The position numbers were made by a program, and so were the translations under genes. From Bacteroidales bacterium (GTDB lineage: Bacteria > Bacteroidota > Bacteroidia > Bacteroidales > Muribaculaceae): a DNA stretch of 14,524 bases. The notes under the pieces were generated by a model. It made no database searches and had not been told where the DNA came from. It was given only the letters and a program-made list of their open reading frames with translations. The DNA is taken from NCBI GenBank assembly GCA_004553095.1, contig SFMJ01000085.1:1-14524 (forward strand), given 5' to 3'. Positions 1 to 7,532 of the stretch are shown in pieces (position 1 is the stretch's first letter; every line of letters begins with the position of its first letter).

Positions 1-1
1 T

Positions 2-862
2 ACACGCCATGATATCGTAGTGAATCATGTCACTATCAATTCTCCCAAGATGCCCAAGTCGTTCGAGGGTTTCCGCATCCTCCAATTCAGCGATGCCCAT
101 GTCGGAACGTGGGGCAATGACACCACCTTTGTTTCTCACCTGGTCGATGAAATCAATGCTCAAGATGTGGATCTTATACTCTTTACAGGTGATATCGTCA
201 ACCGTTGCTCGAAGGAACTCGACCCCTTCTTGCCGGTGTTTGCACGCCTTCATGCCCCTCATGGCGTATATGCTGTCTTAGGCAACCATGACTACGGCGG
301 CTATATGGATTGGGAACATCCCGGCGATGCCAATAAGGATGTGGATCGTCTCAAGAAGATGATGAAGAGCATCAACTGGACTGTGATGTGCAACACCACA
401 GAGTTTGTCAAGGTCGACAATGATTCGATCGTATTGATAGGTGTGGAGAACTGGGGTGAACCACCCTTCAAGCAGTTGGGTGATCTCGGCAAGTCATATC
501 CTGATAATCCGAAAAATTTTCGTGGTCTTAATGATGATATGTTTAAGATATTGTTGACCCACAATCCGATGCATTGGAGCAGTGTGGCTGTAGATATCAG
601 CAACATCGATCTCTCCTTGGCGGGGCATACCCATGCCATGCAGATGATGCTCAAGGTGGGAAGTTGGCAATGGTCGCCAAGCAAGTTTCGCTATGAGCAG
701 TGGGCAGGACTCTATGAGACTAAAGCCAAGGATGGCACGAATATGAGCCTTTATGTAAATATCGGATGCGGTGAGGTCGGTTTCCCGGCTCGCATCCTTG
801 CCGCCAAACCGGAATTGACCATCTTTACGCTCACCAATTCCATACCGATGAAAGCAAAATGA
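2..862 (+). CDS. Calcineurin-like metallophosphoesterase (YkuE/YaeI type), 5' end outside window
   Basis: This is a dinuclear-metal phosphoesterase of the calcineurin-like superfamily. Numbering from a GTG at position 20, the metal-binding motifs come in the usual order: SDAH (24-27), TGD (56-58), GNHD (88-91), LTHNP in the middle of the domain, and AGHTH near the C-terminus. The frame is open to the left edge of the window, and the residues before the GTG (TRHDIVV) read like the beta strand that precedes this domain in the YkuE/YaeI group, so the GTG is probably not the start. Relatives often carry N-terminal membrane helices, which here would lie outside the window. Substrates in the group include nucleotide-linked lipids and phosphodiesters; the substrate here cannot be told. 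The gene ends 15 bases before folK, so the two are probably co-transcribed. The family call is firm; the exact activity is not. Confidence 0.9.
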   Translation, partial: TRHDIVVNHVTINSPKMPKSFEGFRILQFSDAHVGTWGNDTTFVSHLVDEINAQDVDLILFTGDIVNRCSKELDPFLPVFARLHAPHGVYAVLGNHDYGGYMDWEHPGDANKDVDRLKKMMKSINWTVMCNTTEFVKVDNDSIVLIGVENWGEPPFKQLGDLGKSYPDNPKNFRGLNDDMFKILLTHNPMHWSSVAVDISNIDLSLAGHTHAMQMMLKVGSWQWSPSKFRYEQWAGLYETKAKDGTNMSLYVNIGCGEVGFPARILAAKPELTIFTLTNSIPMKAK

Positions 863-877
863 TCTTGTTGCAGGATT

Positions 878-1246
878 ATGAATAGTGTTGTCTTATCTGT
901 CGGGTCTAATGTGGGATATGAAGAGGTGAAGTCTGCCTTGGGATGGCTCTCGCATGAATTAGAAGAGTATCAAGCCTCTACATTATATCGTACGCCTGCT
1001 TTGCATGGTGTCGGTAGTCCCTACGTCAATGCAGTAGTAATCGGTAAAATCAGTGAAACTTGCGATGAGTTCAATAATCATCTTAAAGAATATGAACTCG
1101 CCAATGGCAGGGATGCCGCTGCACGCGCCGCCGGGGTAGTGCCCATCGACATAGATATAGTGATGGTCGATGACGATGTGGTCCGCCCCAGAGACTATTC
1201 TCACTCTTTCTTCCAAATAGGCTATACTCAGCTCGTCAAGAAGTAA
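878..1246 (+). CDS. folK: 6-hydroxymethyl-7,8-dihydropterin pyrophosphokinase (HPPK), short form
   Basis: FolK transfers pyrophosphate from ATP to 6-hydroxymethyl-7,8-dihydropterin in the cytoplasm, the step before dihydropteroate synthase in folate synthesis. Visible HPPK signatures are the N-terminal VGSN (8-11), the YRTPALHG segment (37-44) followed by YVNAVV (49-54), NGRD (76-79), and the paired Mg-binding aspartates in PIDIDIV (D91 and D93). It is 122 residues against about 159 in E. coli and is divergent: the E. coli GPRT segment just before the aspartates reads GVVP, so the arginine there is lost, and the C-terminal PHP...R..L part is replaced by a short tail. From memory this looks like the usual Bacteroidetes form rather than a broken gene. 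It starts at ATG with a weak upstream AGGA, 15 bases after the phosphoesterase. It is tail to tail with the permease gene, 5 bases apart. Confidence 0.82.
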   Translation: MNSVVLSVGSNVGYEEVKSALGWLSHELEEYQASTLYRTPALHGVGSPYVNAVVIGKISETCDEFNNHLKEYELANGRDAAARAAGVVPIDIDIVMVDDDVVRPRDYSHSFFQIGYTQLVKK

Positions 1247-1251
1247 CTGTC

Positions 1252-2478
1252 TTAGAATTTTCTGGCTTTCTGATATAGGAAGAACCCGATGGCGAGGTAT
1301 ACGAAATTGGGTATCCACATTGCCACCCAGGGTGAGGTCATGCCTGAGAGGGCAAACTGGCTTGTCACCGTCGAGAAGAGAATATAACTGAAACTGAGCA
1401 ACAGACCGATACCGATGTTCAGACCCATGCCACCCTTCGATTTGCGTGCCGATAGCGACACACCGATGAGTGTAAGGATAAAGGCTGCCGCCGTAGTGGC
1501 ATAGCGTCGCTCTTTCTCTATCTCGAAACTCTTGATATTCGCCACACCTCGATTACGTTGCTTTTCGATATATTCCGACAGCTGAGGCGTGGTCAGTGTC
1601 TCCTGATCGCCCGACGAGATCAGCAGGTCGCGAGGTTCGATGGTGATGATCGTGTCGAGGCGAGTGCCGCGTGAGATCTTCTCTTTCATGCCGTCGAAGT
1701 CTCGGATGGTGTAATTATTTACCGTCCAGTGATACATCTTGGTAGTGTCGTAATTTGCTGTCTGCGCCGTGAGTCGCGACACGAGCTCTTTCCCTTCAAA
1801 CTTATCCAAGGAGAAGCGATAACCCGTCTTAGAGGAGTTCTCAAAGCGCCCGATATACACCACTTCTCCCGGTGCTGCCATCAGCTGGATATCCAAGCCG
1901 GTGGTCACCTTCTTGTTCTTCACATATTTGTTGGTATATTCGATACGCTTCACGTTCGTCGGGGGTATTAGATAGTTGCTAAGTACGAAGGTAAGCGCTG
2001 CTATCACAGCAGCTCCGATCATATAGGGTCGCATCAACCTGTTGAAGCTCACACCACTCGAGAGGATGGCTATGATCTCAGAGTTGCCCGCCAATTTGGT
2101 GGTGAAGAAGATCACCGAGATGAAGGTGAAGAGGGGCGCCAATTGGTTGGCAAAGTAGGGAAGGAAGGACATAAAGTAGTCGAAGATAGTCTCCTTGAGG
2201 GGGGCGCTGAGGAAGGCATCCAACTTCTCGGTGACGTCAAACATGGAAGCCACCGCCAAGATCAGCATCGTGGCGAAAAAGTATGTGCCCAAGAACTTCT
2301 TGAGGATAAATATGTCGAGTGTCTTCAGACCGATCGATCGGTAGGAGAAATGAAGAGACTTCCGCGAGATGCCCTTCAGTTTGATATGCTTGAGACGTCT
2401 GCGGCGAGCCACTCGCAGTATACGCATCATGCGGCTCTCCTTAACCCGTTCAGTTATTTTCCGAACCTTCCCTTTCAT
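1252..2478 (-). CDS. LptF/LptG (YjgP/YjgQ) family LPS-export permease
   Basis: Inner-membrane permease half of the LptB2FG transporter, which extracts lipopolysaccharide from the inner membrane and passes it to the periplasmic Lpt bridge. The 408 residues show the family topology: three helices near the N-terminus (about 65-80, 103-127, 150-171), a soluble periplasmic beta-rich domain (about 175-325), and three C-terminal helices (about 327-343, 352-376, 383-402). The LDIFILKKFLGTYFF stretch (54-68) is the typical family beginning. About 50 strongly basic residues precede it (RRRRLKHIKLK around 26-36). The ATG at 2478 is taken as start; MetMet at residues 17-18 is an alternative. The sequence does not say whether it acts as LptF or LptG; a partner permease is not in the window. 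It is last in the minus-strand run, 65 bases after tgt. Confidence 0.88.
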   Translation of the reverse strand: MKGKVRKITERVKESRMMRILRVARRRRLKHIKLKGISRKSLHFSYRSIGLKTLDIFILKKFLGTYFFATMLILAVASMFDVTEKLDAFLSAPLKETIFDYFMSFLPYFANQLAPLFTFISVIFFTTKLAGNSEIIAILSSGVSFNRLMRPYMIGAAVIAALTFVLSNYLIPPTNVKRIEYTNKYVKNKKVTTGLDIQLMAAPGEVVYIGRFENSSKTGYRFSLDKFEGKELVSRLTAQTANYDTTKMYHWTVNNYTIRDFDGMKEKISRGTRLDTIITIEPRDLLISSGDQETLTTPQLSEYIEKQRNRGVANIKSFEIEKERRYATTAAAFILTLIGVSLSARKSKGGMGLNIGIGLLLSFSYILFSTVTSQFALSGMTSPWVAMWIPNFVYLAIGFFLYQKARKF

Positions 2479-2511
2479 CTTTTAAATCAAAATAATTCCC
2501 CCGTTAAAAAT

Positions 2512-2535
2512 TCCTAATTCCTATCTCCTAATTCC
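2512..2535. repeat. Short direct repeat of TCCTAATTCC in the tgt-permease spacer
   Basis: The 10-base word TCCTAATTCC occurs at 2512-2521 and again at 2526-2535, 14 bases apart start to start. On the transcribed strand it reads GGAATTAGGA. It fills part of the 65-base spacer between tgt and the permease. It may be a remnant of a simple tandem array of the GGAATTA type; no function is evident. Confidence 0.6.
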
Positions 2536-2543
2536 AAATTATC

Positions 2544-3674
2544 TCAGAGTCTTCGAGTCACATTGACCACCATCTCCTCTTTCCAGGCCTTGAAATCGCC
2601 GGCGAGGATATGATTGCGAGCCTCGGTCACGAGCCAGAGGTAGAAGGCAAGATTATGGATAGAGGCGATCTGCATGCCCAAGATCTCATGGCTCACAAAG
2701 AGATGGCGCAGATAGGCGCGGGAATACTCATGGTCCACGATCGATGGCCCACCCTCGTCAAGGGGTGAGAAGTCGTCTGCCCATTTCTTATTCTTCAGGT
2801 TGATGATGCCATGGCGAGTGAAGATCATGCCATTTCTGCCATTGCGCGTAGGCATCACACAGTCCATCATATCCACGCCACGATCTATCGCCTCAAGGAT
2901 ATTTGCCGGCGTACCCACACCCATCAGATAGCGAGGCTTATCGGTCGGTAATATCTCGTTGACGATTTCAATCATCTCATACATCTTCTCGGTCGGTTCG
3001 CCGACTGCCAAGCCTCCGATGGCGTTGCCGTCGGCACCGAGGTCTGCGATAAACTTAGCCGACTCCCGACGCAGATCGGGATAGACACATCCCTGCACTA
3101 TCGGGAAATATGCCTGGCGATAGCCATAGAGCCCCTCTGTCTCTTGATAGCGCTTCCATCCACGTTTCAGCCATCTCAGGGTCAGTCCAAGAGAGTTCTT
3201 GGCATAGTCATAGTCTGCTGTGCCGGGAGGACATTCGTCGAGTGCCATCATGATGTCGGCACCGATCACTCGCTCGATATCCACCACACCCTCCGGCGTG
3301 AAGAGATGCTTGCTCCCATCTATATGACTGCGAAACCATGCCCCCTCTTCATGAAGCTTGCGGTTCGATGCCAAGGAGAAGACCTGGAAACCTCCCGAGT
3401 CGGTGAGGATCGGCCGATCCCAACTGTTGAACTTGTGGAGCCCTCCCGCCTTGTGTAGTATTTCCAAGCCGGGACGCAGGTAGAGATGATAGGTATTGCC
3501 AAGGATAATCTTGGCGTTGATATCGTCGCGAAGTTCATGAGCATGCACTGCCTTGACACTCCCCACTGTGCCCACAGGCATAAAGATTGGGGTCGGTATC
3601 TCGCCATGATCTGTGGTGATCACTCCGGCGCGTGCATTGCTGTCGCTTATCGTTTTTTCTAATCTGAAATCCAT
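2544..3674 (-). CDS. tgt: tRNA-guanine transglycosylase (queuine/preQ1 tRNA-ribosyltransferase), no zinc cysteines
   Basis: Tgt exchanges guanine 34 in the anticodon of GUN tRNAs for preQ1, a step of queuosine synthesis. The 376 residues match the bacterial enzyme from end to end: TDSGGFQVFSLA (91-102, with the general acid/base Asp92), ALDECPP (144-150), the GGLAVGE loop (220-226), and MDCVMPTRNGRNG (270-282), where Asp271 should be the nucleophile. The usual C-terminal zinc site (CxCxxC plus a later His) is changed: where E. coli has the three cysteines this protein has EGGPSIVDHEYSRAYL (307-322), with no cysteine. The His of IHNL (340) remains. I recall the same loss in other Bacteroidetes Tgt proteins, so it is probably lineage-typical. 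The ATG start lies 17 bases after the rodA stop, so tgt is likely in the same transcript. Confidence 0.95.
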   Translation of the reverse strand: MDFRLEKTISDSNARAGVITTDHGEIPTPIFMPVGTVGSVKAVHAHELRDDINAKIILGNTYHLYLRPGLEILHKAGGLHKFNSWDRPILTDSGGFQVFSLASNRKLHEEGAWFRSHIDGSKHLFTPEGVVDIERVIGADIMMALDECPPGTADYDYAKNSLGLTLRWLKRGWKRYQETEGLYGYRQAYFPIVQGCVYPDLRRESAKFIADLGADGNAIGGLAVGEPTEKMYEMIEIVNEILPTDKPRYLMGVGTPANILEAIDRGVDMMDCVMPTRNGRNGMIFTRHGIINLKNKKWADDFSPLDEGGPSIVDHEYSRAYLRHLFVSHEILGMQIASIHNLAFYLWLVTEARNHILAGDFKAWKEEMVVNVTRRL

Positions 3675-3691
3675 GGTTGTGATGATAAGTG

Positions 3692-5161
3692 TTAGTCCAT
3701 TCGCTCCTTGCGCGATGCGTCAAGGCGTAGTAAAATAAAGAGTAATATTGTAAATCCCCAGAGCGATGACCCCCCGTAACTGAAGAAGGGTAGTGGTATA
3801 CCGATCACGGGACATAGCCCGATTACCATCCCGATGTTGATGCATAGGTGGAAGATCAAGATTGATATCACACAGTATGCATAGACCCGCTCGAAGATGG
3901 TGCGCTGTCGCTCGGCGATGTGGATAAGTCGCAAGATAAGGGTAAGGAAGAGTATCAGCACTGTCGTCGTGCCGATAAAACCCTGCTCTTCACCTATCGT
4001 GCAGAAGATGAAGTCGGTATGCTGTTCGGGCACATATTTCAACTTCGTCTGCGTACCATTCAGGAACCCCTTGCCCGTGATCCCTCCCGACCCGATCGCT
4101 ATCTTCGACTGATTGACGTTATAGCCCGCCCCCTGAAGATTCTCTTCGATGCCGAGTGCCACCTTGATTCGCATCTGCTGGTGTGGCTCCAACACATTGC
4201 TGAATACATAGTTCACCGAGAAGAGAAACACCACCGATACTAATGCAAAACCAATGGTGATCAGGAATTTGCGTATTCGATGACGGAACATCGCTATCGC
4301 CGTATAGATGATGGCTGCCGCGATGATGATGATGAAGTAGAGTAGCCCATTTACAGGCACATGGCAGAGCGATAATATCGTTACCACCAATCCCGAGCCG
4401 ACAAAACCATATATCACATTGCGTGCGATGATGATATCCTTGCAGTAGAAGAGCAACATCAGCGAGAACACCAACATGATCAGTATAAAGACGGTAAACT
4501 CTCCCGAAGGCATACCCAAAATCAGGGGGTCGGCAAATTTGATTGCCACCACGAAATAGGAAATGGCACAGAGCACCGAGAAGAGCACCAAGCCGCTCAT
4601 ACCCTCGCGATAGAGCACGAAGATAAAGGAGATATAGACCAACGCACTTCCCGTCTCTTTCTGCATCAAGATGAAGATGATAGGCAGGAAGATGATGATA
4701 AGTGCTCGGAAGTAGTTGCTGATCTTGGCATTGAGCCGGAAATTGTAGGAGTCAAAGAGCTTGGCAAGTGCCAACGCGGTGGCAAATTTGCCGAACTCGG
4801 CAGGTTGTAAACTCATCGACCCGATCTTGATCCATGAGTGCGACCCCTTGATGTCGGGGGCTATGAAGATCGTTATGAGCAATATTATCAACACTCCAAT
4901 ATATATCGGATAGGCGTAGGTCTTATAGATGCGATAATCGGTGATCATGATCACGCACCCTATCACGAGCGAAAGCCCTATCCAGAGGATTTGCTTGCCC
5001 GAGAACTCCCGGAGGTCGAAGAGACTGGCGTTGTCGAAGTCATAACTCGCAGCATAGATGCTCACGGCTCCGTAGGCCACGAGTATCATATAGAGTATGA
5101 TCGTTATCCAATCTATCGATTTGAATGCCGATATGCTTGAATCAGTGTTTCTTGACGCCAC
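3692..5161 (-). CDS. rodA: RodA, SEDS peptidoglycan glycosyltransferase of the elongasome
   Basis: RodA polymerises lipid II into glycan strands and works as a pair with PBP2 in lateral wall growth. SEDS signatures: HSWIKIGSMSLQPAEFGK (108-125, with Glu122), QKETGSAL (167-174; usually Asp rather than Glu), AIGSGGITGKGFLNGTQT (355-372), PEQHTDFIF (378-386), where Asp383 matches the essential Asp262 of E. coli RodA, and GIPLPFFSYGGSS (454-466). It is 489 residues against 370 in E. coli; the extra length lies mainly in about 210-330, as additional hydrophobic segments between the QKETGSA and AIGSGG motifs. The start is a GTG 20 bases inside the end of mrdA; the next internal Met (about residue 25) falls in the first helix, so this overlapping start is preferred and suggests translational coupling. 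Confidence 0.95.
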   Translation of the reverse strand: MASRNTDSSISAFKSIDWITIILYMILVAYGAVSIYAASYDFDNASLFDLREFSGKQILWIGLSLVIGCVIMITDYRIYKTYAYPIYIGVLIILLITIFIAPDIKGSHSWIKIGSMSLQPAEFGKFATALALAKLFDSYNFRLNAKISNYFRALIIIFLPIIFILMQKETGSALVYISFIFVLYREGMSGLVLFSVLCAISYFVVAIKFADPLILGMPSGEFTVFILIMLVFSLMLLFYCKDIIIARNVIYGFVGSGLVVTILSLCHVPVNGLLYFIIIIAAAIIYTAIAMFRHRIRKFLITIGFALVSVVFLFSVNYVFSNVLEPHQQMRIKVALGIEENLQGAGYNVNQSKIAIGSGGITGKGFLNGTQTKLKYVPEQHTDFIFCTIGEEQGFIGTTTVLILFLTLILRLIHIAERQRTIFERVYAYCVISILIFHLCINIGMVIGLCPVIGIPLPFFSYGGSSLWGFTILLFILLRLDASRKERMD

Positions 5162-6995
5162 TTGATACTATTGTATTTGAGTTCAACATTCTTTCTTCCA
5201 ACCCCTTGCGCGAGTCGCGGATTTTTCCGGTGAGATACTTCTCCATCATCAGCGAACCGATAGGCACGCCGTAAGTGGCACCGAAACCGGCATTCTCCAC
5301 ATATACGGCGATCGCTATCTTCGGATTGTGGTAAGGGGCGAAGCCCATAAAGGCCGAGTGGTCGCGACCATGCGGGTTCTGTGCCGTACCGGTCTTGCCA
5401 CACACCTCGATGTCGGGAAGATTCGCCGTGCGACATGTTCCCCCGGTCACTGCCATGCGCATACCCTCTGCCACCTGCTCGTAATATTGCTTCTTGATCG
5501 AGGGAATACGCTTCTTGCGATATTTCTCATCGATCACACTATCCTCGATCTCTTTCACCACATGGGGAGTGATGAACCATCCCCGGTTGGCGATCGTGGC
5601 ACAGAGGTTGGCGATCTGTAGGGGAGTGGCAAGCACCTCTCCCTGGCCTATCGAGATCGATATCACCGAGTTGGCGGTCCAGTTGGCACCTCGGAAGGAC
5701 TTGCTGTAAAATTCATTGTTGGGGATAAAGCCGCGGCTCTCGAAGGGAAGATCGACTCCCAATTTGTAGCCATAGCCCATCTCCACCATATAGTTTTTCC
5801 ATTTCTCGAATTGATCAGCCACCTTCGTGCCTCGCTTGTCGATCATATTCTTGAATCCCCAGCAGAAGTAGGCATTACATGAGGTCTGTATGGCAGGCTT
5901 CAAGGCAATCGGGGAGGCGTGGCCGTGACAACCGACACGAAGTCCATTCACGTATCCCCGATGGCAGGGATATGATGTGGAGGGTGTTATCACACCCTCT
6001 TGCAGGAAGATAAGTCCTTGCGAGGGCTTGAATGTCGATCCGGGTGGGTATGCACCCTGTATCGCCCGGTCGTAAAGCGGCTTGTAGGGATCTTTCACTA
6101 ATGTGGCATAGTTGTTACCCCTCTCTCGACCCACCAATATTGAAGGGTCATAGTTGGGCGAGGTAACCAGAGCAAGAATCTCTCCGGTGGAGGGCTCGAT
6201 TGCCACGATCGCTCCGATCTTGTTCTTCATCAACTGCTCTCCATATTCCTGGAGTTCGATGTCGATAGAGAGCTTCAGGTTGTGTCCCGACACGGGAGCC
6301 TGATCGTGGATGCCATTCTCATATTTACCCTTGATGCGCCCATGGGCATCTTTCATCAATATCTCGACACCCTTGCGGCCGCGAAGTGCCACCTCATAAC
6401 TCTTCTCGATGCCCAAGTCGCCGGTGTAGTCGCCGCGTCGATAGTAGCGGTCGCGCTCCATATCCCCCGACGATACTTCACGGATGTTTCCCAAGATGTT
6501 CGCGCCGCAGTGATAGTTATACTCCCTTACCGTTCGTTTCTGGATGAAGAATCCGGGTAGAAGATAGAGCTTCTCCTGAAGCCTCCCATAGTCTTCTTGC
6601 GATAGATGGGAGATGAGTTTCTGGGGTGTATATGCCGAATAGCCCGGATTCTTGTGGGTGTCTTTCATATCACTCCATTTCTCCAAGAGTTGCTCTTTGG
6701 TGATGCTCAAGGCGTTGCAGAGCATCATCGTGTCAAATTCCGCTACATCTTTCGGGATAAGCATCACATCGTAGGCCGGCTTGTTGAACACCACCAGTCG
6801 GTCGTTGCGATCATACACCAAGCCACGAGCCGGATAGATGACACGTCGCAAGAAGGCATTGCTGTCGGCACTCTCCTTATACTTGTCGTCGCCGATCTGC
6901 AAACCGAAAAGTCGTATGATGTAGATGATCACTATCAGAGTGATGAATCCACCGATCACATACTTCCGCTTCTCTAATTTATAATCTTTTCTCAC
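5142..6995 (-). CDS. mrdA: Penicillin-binding protein 2, elongasome transpeptidase
   Basis: Class B penicillin-binding protein that cross-links peptidoglycan in the periplasm together with RodA. It has one N-terminal membrane helix (about 12-33), the class B dimerisation region beginning YPARGLVYDRNDRLV (54-68), and the three transpeptidase motifs in order: STFK (320-323, nucleophile Ser320), SCN (372-374) and KTGT (534-537). It is 617 residues, close to the family norm (E. coli 633). Two cysteines and two histidines cluster just before the SCN motif (C344, C356, H357, H359); whether they bind metal or form a disulphide is not visible. The start is GTG, 17 bases inside the end of mreD, and the 3' end overlaps rodA by 20 bases. 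This compact packing supports mreD-mrdA-rodA as one coupled unit. Confidence 0.96.
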   Translation of the reverse strand: MRKDYKLEKRKYVIGGFITLIVIIYIIRLFGLQIGDDKYKESADSNAFLRRVIYPARGLVYDRNDRLVVFNKPAYDVMLIPKDVAEFDTMMLCNALSITKEQLLEKWSDMKDTHKNPGYSAYTPQKLISHLSQEDYGRLQEKLYLLPGFFIQKRTVREYNYHCGANILGNIREVSSGDMERDRYYRRGDYTGDLGIEKSYEVALRGRKGVEILMKDAHGRIKGKYENGIHDQAPVSGHNLKLSIDIELQEYGEQLMKNKIGAIVAIEPSTGEILALVTSPNYDPSILVGRERGNNYATLVKDPYKPLYDRAIQGAYPPGSTFKPSQGLIFLQEGVITPSTSYPCHRGYVNGLRVGCHGHASPIALKPAIQTSCNAYFCWGFKNMIDKRGTKVADQFEKWKNYMVEMGYGYKLGVDLPFESRGFIPNNEFYSKSFRGANWTANSVISISIGQGEVLATPLQIANLCATIANRGWFITPHVVKEIEDSVIDEKYRKKRIPSIKKQYYEQVAEGMRMAVTGGTCRTANLPDIEVCGKTGTAQNPHGRDHSAFMGFAPYHNPKIAIAVYVENAGFGATYGVPIGSLMMEKYLTGKIRDSRKGLEERMLNSNTIVSSGVKKH

Positions 6996-7502
6996 GTCGT
7001 GTTATAATTAGACTATCTATCCCGAGTATCAGGATGAAGGTGAAGAGACTGCTGCAGATAGTCATCAAGGCTATCTCTTTGAAGTCGGCAAAGTTGAAGT
7101 ATTCCAACACGAAGGTCAATAGAGTATAGATCATCGACATCGTGAAGAGATATTTCCCATACACCGCAAAACCAAGAGTCGAGAGGCATGGTACGATATT
7201 TTTCGTGCTGTCGTCGCGGGCTATATAGGCATACAATACAGGTCGCTTCACCATTGCCAAGATCGTGCAGGAGATCGTGTTAACTCCGGCTGTGTCGGAA
7301 AATATATCGATCACCAAGCCCAACAGAAAGGCAAAGGTCTCAGCAGCCAGTTGGTGTGTAGACTCATCGGCAATCGGATTATGGTGTAGATAAACACATA
7401 ACCCATCGCCACGCTGAAGAGCATGATGTTGTTGAAGATCAATACTTGCAACAATACCATAACAATCATTACGACAAAATTGTTGAGCAATGTCTTATCC
7501 AT
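6979..7502 (-). CDS. mreD: MreD, rod-shape protein, interrupted by a frameshift
   Basis: Small integral membrane protein linking MreC to the elongasome enzymes. The reading frame is split. An N-terminal part (7502 to 7311, 63 codons) starts MDKTLLNNFVVMIVMVLLQV, gives two hydrophobic segments, then runs off family into LRPLPFCWAW and stops. The C-terminal part lies in another frame and reads LAAETFAFLLGLVIDIFSDT, the conserved second half of MreD, continuing to the stop at 6979. The switch must fall near 7338-7350, where CTGGCTGCTGAG is readable in both frames; one missing base (or two extra) would join them into a normal protein of about 174 residues. No canonical slippery heptamer is seen there. 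A sequencing or assembly error is the simplest explanation, since the neighbouring elongasome genes are intact; a true mutation remains possible. Confidence 0.85.
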
Positions 7503-7532
7503 TTCTATCTTATCTTTTTTATCGTAATCAGG

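Noticed and set aside
2330..2341. Palindrome CCGATCGATCGG
   Set aside because: It lies inside the permease coding sequence and is explained by common Arg/Ser/Ile codons; GATCG words are frequent in this genome.
4315..4340. Run of GATGAT-type trinucleotides
   Set aside because: It encodes an isoleucine run within a RodA membrane helix; not an independent repeat.
7311..7350. Programmed -1 frameshifting in mreD
   Set aside because: No X-XXY-YYZ slippery heptamer or strong downstream structure was seen in the overlap of the two frames; an indel is simpler.
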